A stretch of 64,000 nucleotides of DNA from positions 122,509,985-122,573,984 of the forward strand of contig OX578140.1 of assembly GCA_951213105.1 (NCBI GenBank), given 5' to 3'. This stretch comes from Amaurobius ferox (Eukaryota > Arthropoda > Arachnida > Araneae > Amaurobiidae). The notes beneath the pieces are model-generated. The model worked only from the letters and a program-made list of their open reading frames with translations, searched no databases and was not told the DNA's origin. The translations under genes and the position numbers were made by a program. Shown one piece after another: positions 1 through 12,110 of this stretch (the stretch's first letter is position 1; each line of letters opens with the position of its first letter).

Positions 1-1308
1 TATAAACACGTGCTGTTTCTTTAGGACAGCAAACGTTTGGCGAGATTTTACAACCTACCTTGGAAATACTTCTCGGTTCGGGGTCCGCTATAATAAACAA
101 GTACCGAAAAATATTTTTCCCATTGTGTTCTATATTTGTTGAAATTGAAACAATGAATAAATTTCATTCCCAGTGTTGTTTTATATTGGTTGAAAACGAA
201 ACACTGAATGAAATGCTATGTCATTATTGTAGATTTGTATTTAAACCTACCAAAAACACAGAAAAACTAACACTTAAAAAATGTACGAAAATTGCTATGT
301 GTCATGAATCAGAGTAGGAATTAATAATTCCTGCAATGTGAGAAAAATTATCAAAAAAATAAATATCAGTTTTAACTATCATTTACTTAATAACAGTTTC
401 GAAAATTTAAGTTTGCGTTACTGCTCCAAAATTATGCCAAAGTCACTCCATTATCGGGTAATTTGTCGCTAAGTCACAGACAAAGATAAAAGATTTACTT
501 ATATATGTAGGAACAGAATCCCCATACATATAATCAGAGCCATTTTTAACAGCAAATTACTACTATATTATTTTTTCAATTTAAGTTAGTTCAAAAATAT
601 TTTCAATGTTTTTTTTTTCAAGCATAAGCCAATTAAACTAAAAGAGTAAAACACTATAACATTTAAAAATTAACAAAAGCGGTTTTTTGAGCATTATTTT
701 TTAAGCAAGCTATTTGTCTATTTTTATCTTATTTAAGTGAAATAGATTCAAATTATTCTGCATTGTTATTTAAGTATCACAAACGAAAAATAAAATGAAA
801 AAATCTTGCAAAATGAAGTTACAAAACTCTTTGTTACAAAATCAATAGGTGATATTAAATTAAAGTAGCTTTTCAACGAATTTTAAACTCACTATTATTC
901 ATTTATTTAAAAGGATTTCTTTAATGGGTTTATAATCATTTTACATTCTTTGTACATTTCGTAATTCTTTAGTCTTTTTGAAGGAACTTATTTAATTACT
1001 TTCTTTAAATATACGTACAAATTAGTATTAAATCAATCAAAAACTTAATTAATATAGAAGCATTAAAAAATACATTTCGAAGAAAATAAAAATCATTTTA
1101 TATAACATTGGATAATTATCTTTCAATTCAGATAATTAATTCATTTAAACCATTCTTATAATTATATTAGGTTATTTTAAAAAGAAAAGCAAGTAAAAGA
1201 AAAAGTTTCCAATTATTAGCGTCGGTAAATATTTATTTTTTCTTCTATCGATAATTTAGATTAGGAGATTTATTTATGTTTGGTATTTGTATATAGCAAT
1301 AAAAATAA
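1..1308. other. AT-rich stretch, no gene recognised
   Basis: Nothing recognisable. Long A/T runs and no coding signal; an 85-codon open frame near 60-317 has no domain and looks like chance. Confidence 0.5.
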
Positions 1309-1677
1309 ACAAGAAAGATCGATCATTCATAAAGCATTGGTTAAGAAACACTTTCCAACTGAAATGCAATTTTATTTAAACATCCCTAAATTGTGATATA
1401 TTCATCGCTCATATATTTTAAATTATCACACTACTACAGTCATTTATTTCACTTGAAAACTTCAAACTTCATCGTAAAAGCCTATTACACAAAATGAACT
1501 TTATTCAAATGACGTCATCGAAATATAAATCGTCTGCCTCTCTATGCAAAATTATATATCAATCATATTTTATATCATATTTTATAGAATATTTCAATCA
1601 TATCACTTACATTCCAGACTCCTGAACTAATTAATTTAAAGTGAAAAAAATTCGGCAATTCTTATACAACTTACCTT

Positions 1678-4088
1678 ATAATTTTGCTGACTCTCTAACT
1701 AACCCCCTGCTTATTTTGTTTAATCTTTCAATTAAAACTATGACTTTTCCCAATGTCTGGACGGTCAAGTTATTCCTGTACATAAAAAGAACAACAAGCA
1801 TGACATTATTAATTACAAGCCTATTACCATTTTTTCCCCTTTTTCCAAAGTTTTTGAATGTGTTATGCATGAAAGGATCTTTTCCCAAATTAAGCAATGG
1901 GTTCTCCGTACCAGCATGGGTTTATGCCAATGCGATCAACTTTAACTAATTTAGCTTGTTTTACCAGTGATATTATTGATGCTATTAAAACTAAGAGTAA
2001 ACTGGATGTTATTTATACTGACTTTAGTAAAGCTTTTGATCACATCTATCTGGGGTTATTAGCCCGTAGACGAATTGCTGCCGGATTTAGTGCTGATTTG
2101 GCGATGTGGTTGTACTCTTATATTACAGATAGACTGTATTCTGTAAAATACTTTGGTGTAAACTATAGACTATACAGTAATTCCTCTGGTGCTCCTCAGG
2201 GTTCTAATCTGGGCTCACTCCTTTTACTTTCCTTATTTACATAATGTATAAGGAAAGTATTGTGACGGGGTCCAAAATTCGAATCCGAGTTTTCGACGGG
2301 AGAGCACGTTTCAAGCATCCCTGATCACGAACCAAACATTTTTGAAGTGATGTCCGTGTGTATGTGTGTGTGTGTGTGTGAAAGTATACGCGCGTGTGTG
2401 TGTGTCAGTGAGTCTGTGGAGACGATGACTGACGAACGAATGGACCGATTCAAACCAAATTTGGTAGAAAAATCACAATACGTAAACACTGGAAGTCTAT
2501 TGTTTTTATACTCAATTGAATGTTCAGAACCCCCCTAAATTTTCGAATGAAATTTTGAAAAAATCGTTAAAAAATCAAAACCACTAATAAAGTTAAGCAA
2601 ATAGACATTTCTTATATAATTTTTCATTAGAAAATGATTGACATAAATTTTAGAACGCTAATATGAACCATTCTCGAGATATTGCACATTTTTCAAAAAA
2701 TTATTAAAAAGTCATATAAAATAAAATAAAAATATTTCCTATTGAGAAACATGTTCACTTTTCATATGTAATACCATGCGATAAATTGGGTAACATCATT
2801 CTCGTGGATCTAGCTCGTTCCATTCATGAAAAAAGATACTTTGAGTAATACTTTTGTATTTGAACGCCAATAGCCATTTATCTGCTGTAAGAATAACTTA
2901 TTTCTCCGTCCATAACGCTTTGCAAGATTTTGGCGACGAATTTGACGGAATGTCACCAACTTGGCGATATTTTTAATTGTTGCCAAATTAACAAAAATCT
3001 CGCCAAATTGGTAAAAATGACGTTGAATCAATGAGAATGACGACTAATTGAAGAAAATTCAATATTTTGAAAAGAATATAAGTATCTACTATATAAACAA
3101 CATTTTTTTAACTGTAAAAGTAGTAAATTCATTGCATTATATAAGGAAAGTCATGTAATGTCCACATCAGATTTCTTTTACTATAAAAGTAGTAAATTCA
3201 TTGCATTATATATGGAAAGTCATGTGTTGCCCACATCAGATTTTTTTAATTTTTATCAATGAAATTCCCAGGATTTTTAAAACTGCAAAATGTCTTGATG
3301 TTTGCAGACGATATGAAACTTTATATGAAAATCAACTCTTTGACTAATTGTGAATTCATGCAGAAAGATCTTGATGAACTGTATAACTGGATTGTTTTAA
3401 ATAAACTCCATTGAAACGTCTCTAAATGCTATATATTATGAGCATTGCTAGGATCCGTAATATTTTCAATTACAACTACATTTTAAATAATTTACCTTTA
3501 TCGCGTGGAACTCACATTAATGATTTGGGTGTCACTTTCGATGATACTTTTAACTTTCAGAGTCATATCGATGATATTATTAAAAGAGCATACCAAAGAC
3601 TTGGTTTCACCCTAACACGATCTCCTTTTTCTGCCAGGTCTGATACTATTATTTGTTTCTTTAATACCCTTGTTAAGCCAATATTGGAATATTGTACAAT
3701 GATCTGGGACCCTGTTTACAGTCTGCATTCTCAACGAATAGAAATTATGCAAAATAAACTTTTGCGTACTATGGATTACAGATTGTCTGGCTATTGTCCT
3801 TATGATATGCATATGAATGAACTCAGACAAAAATATAGTTTAATGTCTCTTAAAAAAAGAAGAAAATGGTCCTGCCTTTTGTTTTATTATAAAGTTTTAA
3901 ATAACACTATTGAGATTGCCCCATCTTACTTTCTTGTCTGGAATTTCATATACCTGTTAATAATACAAGGAAAAAAACTTTGTTTCACAATACTAATGTT
4001 AAACACAACTACCTTAAATTCTATTCTATCTATAAATTTCTTGATCTATATAATACCTATTGCACTGATATTGATATATTTAACTTGA
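1678..4088 (+). pseudogene. Jockey-like non-LTR reverse transcriptase, 5'-truncated and interrupted
   Basis: This is the C-terminal half of a non-LTR reverse transcriptase, which makes cDNA at a nicked target. In order: a finger region (NPLLILFNLS near 1705; IPVHKKNNKHDIINYKPI in another frame), HGFMPMRSTLTNL near 1917, catalytic block A as YTDFSKAFD near 2015, the SGAPQGSNLGSLL block near 2185, then after a 1-kb insertion the catalytic FADD box as CLMFADDMKLY near 3290, and a thumb/connection region (LGVTFDDTFNF, KPILEYCTMIWDP) from 3510. Frameshifts and stops break it (for example the stop after NKLH near 3412). No endonuclease or ORF1 is present, so it is 5'-truncated. The 3' tail is A-rich (about 4223-4240). 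The block order fits Jockey/CR1-type elements; the exact clade is not certain. Confidence 0.88.
2226..3240 (+). mobile_element. Family A repeat (HINE-like), copy 1, inside the reverse transcriptase
   Basis: Begins ACTTTCCTTAT and carries a palindrome (ACTTTCC...GGAAAGT, about 2226-2258). It has an internal GT microsatellite near 2350-2405. It ends with the inverted subterminal ATAAGGAAAGT-type motif, a stem-loop (ATGTG-TTGCC-CACAT) and CAGA. TTTT lies on the left and a T7 run on the right. Removing the element plus one TTTT rejoins the reverse transcriptase in frame with the expected spacing between GSLL and FINEIP. The last ~65 bp are tandemly duplicated (about 3110-3177 and 3178-3240). Confidence 0.85.
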
Positions 4089-4942
4089 CTCCTGTCTGTT
4101 TTAAAAAAGCCTGTTTGAATGCGCTTGACATGTATACGACTTAGTATTCTTGTATCTTATATTCTGTTCTTTTTATTTTTTTGCGGCTACTGTAACTGGA
4201 TTCCATCTGTAGTTGCCACGTAAATTAAATAAAATAAAAATGATCGTTTGATTTGTTTACATTCTGTAAACGTTACAATTAGGCTTCGTTCTAGAAATGA
4301 TCAAAATTTAGTGACCAGTTAAAATGAAAAAATATTGTAATTGCGTTGGCACAGAATTTAGATACACAGATAATACGCAAAACATAAAGCAGTTTTATGA
4401 CGGATGCACACTAAATATAAATATAAACGGTCCTTAAAAATCACGGTTTTGACACAGCGAAACAAAAATGGATGCCATATTTTATTTTGAAATGAGTCAC
4501 GTGATGTCTTCGTATAATATAGGTGTAATTATTATTTCAATTTTTATTTGAAAAACTACTTAACATATTTTAATGAATTTATTTTTACACGTTTTACGTG
4601 ATAATTTGAATATTTCCAGACAGACAGACAGAATGAACAAAGTCATAAACACTTTTCAACTATGTTGCAAAGTGTTAAAAAAGCAGCAGAAAAATGCAAT
4701 ATGAAACTAGTATACAAACAACATTAGCTTATAATAATGTGACTTTCAAAACAGATGCATCGATATATCGATACAAGAGCTTACGATATATCGACATATG
4801 ACCAATTGTTAAATCGACATTTAGAATCGATTAATGAGGATATATTGTACTTTTTATGCATCGATACAATACCTTTGGATACATATCGTATCAACGCCTT
4901 TCCTGAATTTGTAATCATACATCCTTTAGAGTGACTATTTTT

Positions 4943-5078
4943 ACTTTCCTTATATACATAATGTATAAGGAAAGTATTGTGACGGGGTCGAAAATTCGAA
5001 TTCGAGTTTTCGACGGGAGAGCACGTTTCAAGCATCCCTGATTACGAATCAAACATTTTTGGAGTGATGTCTGTGTGT

Positions 5079-5133
<55 letters not shown>

Positions 5134-5917
5134 TATGTGTGTGTGTGTGTGTGTCAGTGAGTCTGTGGAGACGATAACTGACGAACGAATGGACCGATTC
5201 GAACAAAATTTGGAACAAAAATCACAATCCATAAACACTGGAAGCCTATTGTTTTTATACGCAATCGAATGTTCAGAACCCTCCTAAATTTTCGAATGAA
5301 ATATTGAAAAAATCGTCAAAAAATCAAAACCACTAAAAAAGTTATGCAAATAGACATTTCTTATGTAATTTTTCATTAGAAAACGATTGACATAAATTTT
5401 AGAACGCTAACATAAACCGTTCTCGAGATATTGTACAATTTTTCAAAAAAATTATCAAAAAGTCATAAAATAAAAATATTTCCTATTGAGAAACATGTTC
5501 ACTTTTCATATGTAATACCATGCGATAAATTGGGTGACACCATTCTCGTGGATCTAGCTCGTTCCATTCATGAAAAAAGATACTTTAAGTAATACTTTTG
5601 TATTTGAACGCCAATAGTCGTATATCTGCTGTAAGAATAACTTATTTCTTCATCCATAACGCTTGGCGAGATTTTGGCGACGAATTTGGCAGAATGTCGC
5701 CAACTTGGCGACTTTTTGAAATGTTGCCAAATTAACGAAAATCTCGCCAAATGGATAAAAATGACGCTAAATCAGTGAAAATGACGACTAATTGTCGAAA
5801 ATTCAATATCTTGGAAAGAATATTAGTATCTACTATAAGAAAAACCTATTTTTTTTACTGTAAAAGTAGTAAATTCATTACATTATATAAGGAAAGTCAT
5901 GTGTTGCCCACATCAGA
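4943..5917 (+). mobile_element. Family A repeat (HINE-like), copy 2
   Basis: Full-length relative of the 2226-3240 copy: same 5' palindrome, GT microsatellite (5072-5155), ATATAAGGAAAGT subterminal motif, stem-loop and CAGA end. TTTTT flanks both sides (4938-4942 and 5918-5922). No credible coding sequence; the long frames through the microsatellite are repeats of Cys-Val or Thr-His. Confidence 0.88.
5072..5155. repeat. (GT)n microsatellite inside family A copy 2
   Basis: Nearly pure GT from 5072 to 5129, a short AAAGTAT break, then GT again to 5155. It lies at the same place in every full family A copy, so it belongs to the element. Confidence 0.95.
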
Positions 5918-5922
5918 TTTTT

Positions 5923-7379
5923 AGTTTAGAAGTAATGTTTCTATATTATAATAGTGAAAAATTATTATTATTTTTTTTGCTAAAATCTTTCTTGGAGAAT
6001 TTAAATTTTTCTCTGAAATTCTTGAATTTTTCTTCGTGTTCAGAAAACGCTACAACTAGTGGAAATCCAGAAAATTACTGCATCTTAAAAATACGTTAAA
6101 ATCAGCTCGATTAAATGCAGAGAGGGAAAACTTAAACAACACATTTCAGCACAAATAAATAAAACATATGAAAAGGTCAACGTACATCTGTTTTGAGGAT
6201 ACGCTGAGTCCCTTCATCAATGCTAGAGAACAAACAATCCCGAAGTCAACAAGACGAAATTACAGAATGACGGATTGTTAAATCAAAATTGTCAAAGAAA
6301 AATTTAAGTGGTTTGTATGTAATAATTCTTACATATGTCTCTTCTATATGTCATTTCAATTACTAATTGCCATAATGATGAGGAAACTTGCGATGTTTGG
6401 TTTTATAGAATTCCAAAAACCCAAGTCTTACGGGTGCACTCGTGCAAAAGAAAATAATGATTGCATTCAATTCATTTAAATTTGTCCTTGAAAATATCCG
6501 TTTAACAATCCATCATTCTTATATATGCATTTCTATATTATCACTTTTTTCGTTCTTTAAAATTCTGTTAATATCCAAATACAATTCGTTTATGGGCTCC
6601 CCACAGTTTCATTTTTAGTCGCATATGACCAAGAATGTTGTGATAACTTAAAATATTTTTACTCTTTAGTGTATTTTACTAAAACCGTGTAACTTAAAAA
6701 ACATTTTATAATATTTTTAAAGTTTGCCGTGCTTACATATCTCGGAAACCAAAAGTACCAGCTATGAACTCGAAGATCAAATTTGTAGTTCTATAAAAAT
6801 CCTACAATGATATGTAATTGGATTTTGAATCACGTTCTTAGTTTTTTATATAAAGTAGTTATAATTTTGATATTTCAACATTTTGATCTATTTTGAAAGG
6901 GTGGTTCTAATTTCGATATTTTAATATTCTGAACTGTTTTAAAAATGAATAAAAAAGGCAAACCCACCCACAAAGAAGTTTTTACATAAAACCATTTTGA
7001 CTTCATCGGACTGGAGGCAATGCCTATTTTTATATATTGCAAATATATTTAGAGTAAAAACATCCACGCACATTCGGTTTAGATCCACTTGCATCATTAA
7101 AAAAATCAAAAGGAAAAATAATAAGAGTTTTCCTTCTCAAACTTTTCATTTCGTTTTTATCTCGTCACTTTAAAAGTTTATTTTTATGTTGGCAACGAGT
7201 CCATTTGTATTTACATGCATTTAAGCTAATTGGTGCTAATACATACTATTATAACTGTCACACTAGTTATATTAGTTAGGAACATGGAATTTAAGATTAC
7301 AATAATAATTTGATAAAATATTTTTTGAATTCATATATTTCCGAATGATTGTTGCAACGGGATAAAAAAATGGCTTGAG
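5923..7379. other. AT-rich stretch, no gene recognised
   Basis: No coding signal, tRNA or recognisable element end was found here. Confidence 0.4.
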
Positions 7380-7714
7380 AAAAAATAGCTTTTGAGACCA
7401 TTTCAATGTCTTCAAGTTGTCTTATATGTACCAAACTCTTATTTTTGTGCATTAGTTTAAAAACGGGACCAGGATGTTTTAGTCCTCAGATTTGCCTGCA
7501 TTTATTCATTTTTTCTTTTATAGAAGTATTATATTCAATGTTAAATTGGTATTTTTTTAAAAGCAATATGAATGAATTTAGAATTTTCACATATTTATAT
7601 CACATATTTATATCACCCGACCACACATTTAGTTGCTGTAAACCTCTGGATCAGTCGTGTGGTCTGGGTCTTCAACATATTTATATTACGAACAAAGCTG
7701 GGTATATCTGCTAG
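7380..7714 (+). mobile_element. Helitron-like 3' end fragment
   Basis: The last bases (ACGAACAAAGCTGGGTATAT... ending CTGCTAG) align with the 3' end of the large element ending at 18378 (ACGAAGAACTGGTATGTTGC then TAG). An internal tract GGGACCAGGATGTTTTAGTC near 7456 is also shared with that element (near 14286 and 18190). A CTAG terminus followed by T is the Helitron 3' signature. The left limit is approximate. Confidence 0.55.
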
Positions 7715-7717
7715 TTC

Positions 7718-8190
7718 TCTATATATAAACAAAATGCAAATCAGTATTATATTTATCTAAATTTTAATAAAAACAAAACTTTATTTTCTTTAAAAGCCTT
7801 AACGAGTTTAAATGTATTTATCTACATCTTATTGATTTCAGAGACACAGATTTAAATTCATCTTTATTGATACATGCTTAATAAAAACAAACAGGAAACA
7901 AAAAAGGAAATTTCTACAAATTTCTGATCAAAATTCTTTCTAATGAAATCAGTTGATGGAAAATTAAGTTAAGAATATTTAATTCGACAAATTTCAGAAC
8001 AACTATTATGGATTTGATTCTAAATATATATCTTTATTGAAACTTTAATAGTTATTTTTAACCATTATGCATTTCCATTGTCCAAATTTACAATGAATCG
8101 TTTTAAAACGAAATTTTTTCTTCTGACTCTTTTTTAAACTTCTCCTTCATTGACACTATAATGTTTATTAAGCGTGTTGCGAGACGTTTG
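7718..8190 (+). other. Possible Helitron 5' start and AT-rich DNA
   Basis: TCTATATATAAACAAAATG at 7718 resembles the 5' end of the Helitron-like element at 13339 (TCTATATAAATAAAAATG). It begins three bases after a Helitron-like 3' end, which would be a head-to-tail junction. Beyond about 60 bp I see no further homology. Confidence 0.3.
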
Positions 8191-8194
8191 AAAT

Positions 8195-8425
8195 TTTTAT
8201 TTAGAATTTTTTAGGGATATACATGTTTTGAAAATTTCTATGCTTGATGAATCGAACGTTTTTGAGTTAACGTCTGTTAAGGGCTTATGTGTATGTGTGA
8301 GTTTAGGTCTCTGAAACGAATTGAGCGATTTAAATAAATTATTTGGTATTATTATAAAAATCTTTCAGTACAGCAACGCTCTTGGTATTTTACATTTAGA
8401 ACTTCTTTTTGAAGGATTCTTTAAA
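8195..8425 (+). mobile_element. Old family A relic
   Basis: Follows the family A order: ATGCTTGATGAATCGAACG, a TTTTTGAG..ACGTCTGT tract, a short degenerate TGTGTATGTGTGAG tract, then a GTCTCTGAAACGAATTGAGC segment matching the part just after the microsatellite in full copies. Heavily diverged; ends not found. Confidence 0.5.
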
Positions 8426-9183
8426 TGTTAATGAAAGCCAGTAATATAATGAAAACATTCCTTTTATATATAACAAGATACTAAGCTCATAATATAACGT
8501 GGTGCATAACATTATGTAAAATTTTTCTATCCGCTCGCCCGCAGCACTTGTGCTTCTAAAATCTCTTAACACACACGTATCTCCTAACCAATATTATAAA
8601 TTACAGAACAACTCGCTGATAAACCATAATTACTGTACGACGCGTTGATGCAATTAATATATTTATTTTACAATCTTTAACAAATCGCAATTACTTAACG
8701 ACTACCAGAACCTCTCTTCTCACCAACAAAACGCATCCGCCCTACGCTGTATTTTAAATCAAAATTTAAATCAAAAGTCATCCATCATATTCGCTGTATT
8801 TTAAATAAAAAATATTAAATTAATACTTCCCATAAAATATTATGAATTACAGGAAATTAAATTTTATTTTATAGATATTAATTTACCGCTAAGTTAGCGC
8901 CATGACCCAATACTTCCCAATTTAGCGATGTTGCGCCATATGTGTCATCAAGCAACAGGCAGAGAAGTTGGCTTTTTTATAGTATATGTTACAATAAAAA
9001 AGAAATAATAATGACACTGATTTTAAAGCCTATGTAGGAAACATTTGTGAAATATTGTTGGTTTATCGAAATATTTTATCTAAATATTCTTTTAAAAATT
9101 AAAATGTATAAAAATGTCTAAGCTTAATAAGAATCAGACTTATGGATAAAAATATTCCCAAATTTATGCCGTTCTAATATATA
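8426..9183. other. AT-rich stretch, no gene recognised
   Basis: Nothing supported. A short tract near 8880-8950 has the 'gcgcc/ttagcg' phrasing also seen inside family A and the Helitron, too diverged to assign. Confidence 0.35.
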
Positions 9184-10475
9184 ACAAGAAAGATCAATCA
9201 TGCATAATGCATTGATTATGAAACACTTTCCAACTGCAATGCAATTTTATTTAAACATCTCTTTAAATGAGATACATTCCTCGGTAATATTTTTAAAATT
9301 ATCACAATACTTCATTAATTTATTATATTTGAAAACTTAAAACTTCATCGACAAAAATAAGCTTTATTCAAATGACGGCACTGAAATATAAATTGCCTGG
9401 TCTAAACATCTCGAAAATGCAATACATTTCTTGGTAATATTTTTTAAATTATCATAATACTACAATAATTAATTATATTTGAAAACTTCATCAAAAATAA
9501 ATGAATTTTATTCAAATGACGTCATCGAAATATAAATCGCCTGGCTCTCTCTATAAAAGCAGTATTTCATTCATAAACTTTTTTCTATTTCTTTCATTCA
9601 TCACAATACTACAATAATTTATTTTGTTTAAAAACTTAAAACAATGGAGGTACAAGTAATTTAACTCTATGCTTAACACTTCATCGAAAAAATTGTCGTT
9701 CTCTATGTGAAATCAATAAATGTTTCATGCATGTCAGCTGTATTGCAGACTCTATGAGCTAAATAAGTTTGCGTTAAGGAAATGCAGCAATTCTTATACA
9801 ACTCATTCTACATTTTTTGGTGTTTACATTCTCCATAAGGGAAAATTAGGCTTCGTTGTAGAAATAATCAAAGTTTGATGATCATTTAAACTCAAATATA
9901 TTATAATTGAGTTGTTTCAGAATGTAGATGCACAAAATTTAAGCAAAAATAAGGGGTTTTAGGACGGATACAACACTAAATATGAATTAAAAAGAACTTT
10001 AAAATCACGATTTTGACACAAGATGGATGCCATATTTTATTTTGAAGTGTGTCCCGTGATCTCTTTATATAATGGTCACGTGATCTCTTCATATAAAGGA
10101 TGTAATTATTATTTTAATTTTTATTTAAAAAACTACTAATTATATTGTGCTGAAAATTTTTTTATATATTTTATAGGATAATTTTAATATTTTCAGAAAC
10201 TTTCGAAGCAATTTGTGAATTTTAAATTTGCTTAAAAAATGTTTGAAAAATTAGGTCCCATAGGGTTCAATGTATTTCATTTTTTCAACCCGGGTTCAAT
10301 CCAAAACTAATTGGGTGATAGTTTTTATTTATATTCCCATACGTCCCACTGACCGTCTGAACAACATACTAAAATATCCTTTTGATAAAGTCATTTTTAC
10401 GGCAGTTATCGTGCTAACGGACAGACAGACAGAATGAACAAAGTCATAAACACTTTTCAACTATGTTGTGTTAAA
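9184..10475 (+). mobile_element. Family B repeat, copy 2
   Basis: Runs from ACAAGAAAGATCAATCATGC to the terminal AACACTTTTCAACTATGTTG. It matches 10814-12110 along its whole length, including the ACGGACAGACAGACAG microsatellite near the end. The right arm of the terminal hairpin is partly deleted. No coding region. Confidence 0.75.
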
Positions 10476-10813
10476 AGTGAACATTTCTAAATACACGTCT
10501 AAGATATATCAACTGAAATATGTAATCAAATTTAGTGAAATTTTTTAAGGAACGAAAACTGAATCTAGAAAATATTTTAATGTGTTTTATCCTCCTGTAT
10601 ATCTCCAGAACAACTGGAATAAAAATTCCTATTTTGTCAGTCTGTAAAGACCGATTATAATTAGAGAATCGATTTATTTATATTTGATTAGTTTGATAAA
10701 CGTATACGATAGAGGTTTATATCTAAAATATTTCAGAATTTGTACCGCTTCATTTCAGTATAATCCCGAGTAACGTTGAATATTTCTGCCAGTAATATAT
10801 AAATCAATAACAA

Positions 10814-12110
10814 ACAAGAAAGATCAATCATGCTTAAAGCATTGATTATGAAACACTTTCCAACTTCAATTTTTATTTAAACAAGTCTAAAATGCAATAC
10901 ATTCCCCGGTAATATTTTGAAACTTATCCCAATACTCCATTAATTTATTATATTTGAAAACTTAAACCTTCATTAAAAAAAATGAACTTCATTCAAATGA
11001 CGGCCTTGAAATATAAATTGCCTGGTTTAAACATCTCTAAAATGTTATACATTCCTCGGTAGTAGTTTTATAATTATCATAATACTACGATAATTTATTA
11101 TATTTGAAAACTTCATCGAAAACAACTGAAATTAATTCAAATGACGCCATAGAAAAAATAACACGCCTGGATCTCTCTATAAAAACAGGATTTCATTCAT
11201 AACTTTCTCCCATTCATTTCATTCATCACAATACTATAATAATTTATTTTATTTAAACATTTTGTTTAAGACCATGGAGCTACAAAAAATTAAACTCTAT
11301 GCTTGAAACTTCATCGAAAAAAAATCGTCCTTCTCTTTATGAAATCAATTAATATTTCATTCATATCAGCCATGCAGACTCCATGGACTAAATTATTTTG
11401 TGTTAAAAAAATACAGGAATTCTAATACAACTCATTCGATATATTTTGCTGTTTACATTTTACATAGGTGAAAAATAGGCTTAGTTGTAGAAATAATCAA
11501 ATTTAGATGAGCATTTAAACTCAAATATATTGTCATTGCGTTGTTTCAGTATGTAGATGCACAGAATTTAAGCAAAAATAAAGTAGTTTTAGGACGGATA
11601 CAACACTCAATACGAATTAAAAAGAACTTAAAAAAATTTCACGATTTTGAAACAAGATGGATGCCATATATCATTTTGAAGTGGGTCATGTGATCGTTTC
11701 ATATCATGGTCACGTGATAGTTTCATATAAGAGGTGTAATTATTATTTTAATTTTTATTTAAAAAACTACTGAATATATTTCGCTGAATTTTTTTTTATA
11801 TAATTTATGGAACAATTTGAATATTACCTAAAATTTTCGAAGCAATTTGTGAATTTTAAATCCGCTTAAAAAATGTTTGAAAATATAGCTCCCATAGGGC
11901 TCAATGTATTTCATTTTTTCGACGCGGGTTCAATCCAAAACTAATTGGGTGATATTATTCATTTATATTCCCAAAGGTTCTACAGACCGTCTAAACAACA
12001 TACTAAAATTTCATTTTGATTAAGTCATTTTTACGGCAGTTATCGTGCTAACGGGCAGACAGAATGAACAAAGTCATAAACACTTTTCAACTTTGTTGTA
12101 AAGTGTTAAA
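10814..12110 (+). mobile_element. Family B repeat, copy 3
   Basis: Same start as copy 2 and a complete terminal hairpin at about 12079-12107. The loop and spacer bases differ from copy 1 (ttt for tat) while both stems are kept. No coding region. Together with copy 2 it forms a direct pair about 1.6 kb apart. Confidence 0.78.

Larger units (their letters stand above)
1309..4680 (+). mobile_element. Family B repeat, copy 1, split by a Jockey-like insertion
   Basis: The start matches the copies at 9184 and 10814 (ACAAGAAAGATC). The end has a CAGA microsatellite and a hairpin of the form AACACTTT-n-CAAC-nnn-GTTG-n-AAAGTGTT at about 4648-4676. Homology to the other copies stops near 1675 and resumes near 4240; the retrotransposon lies between. 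No coding capacity was seen in any copy. Class is unknown: a non-autonomous repeat is all that can be supported. Exact ends are uncertain by a few bases. Confidence 0.65.

Noticed and set aside
4756..4890. Regulatory cluster of ATCGAT palindromes
   Set aside because: Several ATATATCGAT words occur, but in AT-rich DNA without spacing order or neighbouring gene; no support for function.
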